The position numbers and the translations under genes were made by a program. The notes beneath the pieces were generated by a model. The model was not told the DNA's origin, did not search any database, and was given only the letters and a program-made list of their open reading frames with translations. A stretch of 64,000 bases of DNA from Pseudomonas frederiksbergensis (GTDB lineage Bacteria; Pseudomonadota; Gammaproteobacteria; Pseudomonadales; Pseudomonadaceae): assembly GCF_003732705.1 (NCBI RefSeq), contig NZ_MOBR01000006.1, positions 522,004 to 586,003 on the forward strand, in the 5' to 3' direction. Positions 63,365 to 64,000 of this stretch are shown here, piece by piece. Position 1 is the first letter of the stretch; the number at the start of each line of letters is the position of its first letter.

Positions 63365-63907
63365 ATGTTGCTCAGTTATCTACGGCTGGTGTTGTTTGCG
63401 GCGGGCCTGTTGATCGGTGTCCAGGTGCCGGGGTTCATCAGCGATTACGCCAAGCGGGTTGAGGCGCATCTGATTGAGGCGCAGACCGGTTTGAGTGGCT
63501 TCCAGGGCACGGCCAACCAATTTTTCAAGGGTGATATGCAGGCCTTGGTCGCGCATTACCGTGCGAGCGAAGACCCGATCTTTCGCAGCGATGCCGACAG
63601 CCTGAGCAATTTGCTCACCCGTCAATTGGCGTTGGATAAACAGTTCCAGGCGATGCAAGGCCCGTGGTACATCCGCTTCCTGCAAGTGGCGCTGGCGGCG
63701 GATCCGGACATTCGCAAGGAAACCTGGAACGGCTACAGCTACCAGATCCTGCTGACCCCGGAAGCGATGATCTGGGGCATGAGCGGGGCGTTGTTGCTGT
63801 CGTTCGGCATTGAATGCCTGTTCCGGCTGATCGACTGGGTGGTGCTGGGCGGCAAACGCCTGCGCCAGAGCCGGCCGATTGAAGACCGGGATGTACGGGG
63901 GTTGTAA
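63365..63907 (+). CDS. DUF2937 membrane protein
   Basis: 180 residues: N-terminal membrane helix (LRLVLFAAGLLIGVQVPGFI), a periplasmic helical domain (AKRVEAHLIEAQTGLSGFQG), and a C-terminal helix (MIWGMSGALLLSFGIECLFR). It matches the DUF2937 pattern, function unknown. Cotranscribed with yafJ. Confidence 0.75.
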   Translation: MLLSYLRLVLFAAGLLIGVQVPGFISDYAKRVEAHLIEAQTGLSGFQGTANQFFKGDMQALVAHYRASEDPIFRSDADSLSNLLTRQLALDKQFQAMQGPWYIRFLQVALAADPDIRKETWNGYSYQILLTPEAMIWGMSGALLLSFGIECLFRLIDWVVLGGKRLRQSRPIEDRDVRGL

Positions 63908-63929
63908 GAAAAAAGATCACAGCCCCCTT

Positions 63930-64000
63930 GTAGGAGCGAGGCTTGCCCGCGAAGGCGGCGTGTCAGTCGACATCAACGTTATTTGACACGACGCCTTCGC
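63930..64000. repeat. REP doublet cut by window end
   Basis: TGTAGGAGCGAGGCTTGCCC begins the first arm; the inner dyad GTCAGTCGACATCAAC follows and the second arm starts (GACGCCTTCGC) before the window ends. Confidence 0.9.

Overview
The window is a stretch of chromosome from a Pseudomonas of the P. fluorescens complex. The evidence is the gene order nadB-algU-mucA-mucB-mucD, then the block bepA / tusA-like / perM-like / bcp / gcvR / dapA / bamC / MBL hydrolase / purC (from memory, the same neighbours as PA1005-PA1013 in P. aeruginosa PAO1), the block rnd-ycgL-dehydrogenase-ycgN, high GC with G/C-ending codons, and dozens of REP sequences of the two types common in fluorescent pseudomonads (cores GGGAGCGAGC..GCTCGCGA and AGGAGCGAGG..GCCCGCGA). 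mucC is absent.

Layout. 1-5.4 kb: end of nadB and the AlgU envelope-stress sigma operon. 5.5-13.5 kb: core envelope and biosynthesis genes and a tRNA-Ser(CGA). 13.6-17.4 kb: a SYLF lipoprotein-like gene, a fused HAD phosphatase/mannitol-1-phosphate dehydrogenase (probable mannitol osmolyte synthesis) and a DUF1508 gene. 17.7-21.9 kb: a four-gene Gtr-like glycan-modification cassette with a methyltransferase inside it. 21.9-24.5 kb: a LysR regulator, LtrA and a lone CHMI isomerase. 24.5-33.8 kb: the most unusual region, two paralogous LysR regulators divergent from a six-gene, translationally coupled operon: thermostable-hemolysin-like protein, AMP-forming acyl/aryl ligase, TauD-like dioxygenase, a class III aminotransferase homologue that has lost its PLP lysine, a canonical class III aminotransferase, and an amidase. 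I recognise no known pathway in it and infer a small-molecule biosynthetic cluster. 33.8-34.7 kb: a tandem array of REP doublets with a 134-135 bp period. 34.7-41.4 kb: two exporters, a glutamine-synthetase-like ligase, an EptA phosphoethanolamine transferase and a methyltransferase. 41.5-47.8 kb: rnd-ycgL-dehydrogenase, nitroreductase, ycgN, a degenerate M1-like protein, a DUF2892-like protein and a SPOUT methyltransferase. 47.9-48.4 kb: a second REP array with the same period but a different linker. 48.4-54.2 kb: an RND efflux operon with the pump gene first. 54.4-57.6 kb: tandem paralogous lipoproteins, an orphan OmpR-type regulator and an unknown hydrophilic protein. 57.6-64 kb: yajD, a spermidine-synthase-like protein, a stand-alone cNMP-binding protein, oligopeptidase B, yafJ and DUF2937 genes, separated by REP doublets.

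How the genes work together. AlgU is held by MucA and MucB and controls envelope stress; MucD, BepA and BamC serve periplasmic and outer-membrane protein quality; EptA and the Gtr cassette modify LPS; MtlD probably supplies an osmolyte. The 24.5-33.8 kb cluster looks self-contained (regulators, activation, oxidation, transamination, amide chemistry), and the nearby EamA and CynX exporters could export a product, although the REP array separates them from it.

Start codons were chosen from RBS position, family length and overlap with the preceding stop codon. No database search was possible; family names rest on motifs and remembered family features.
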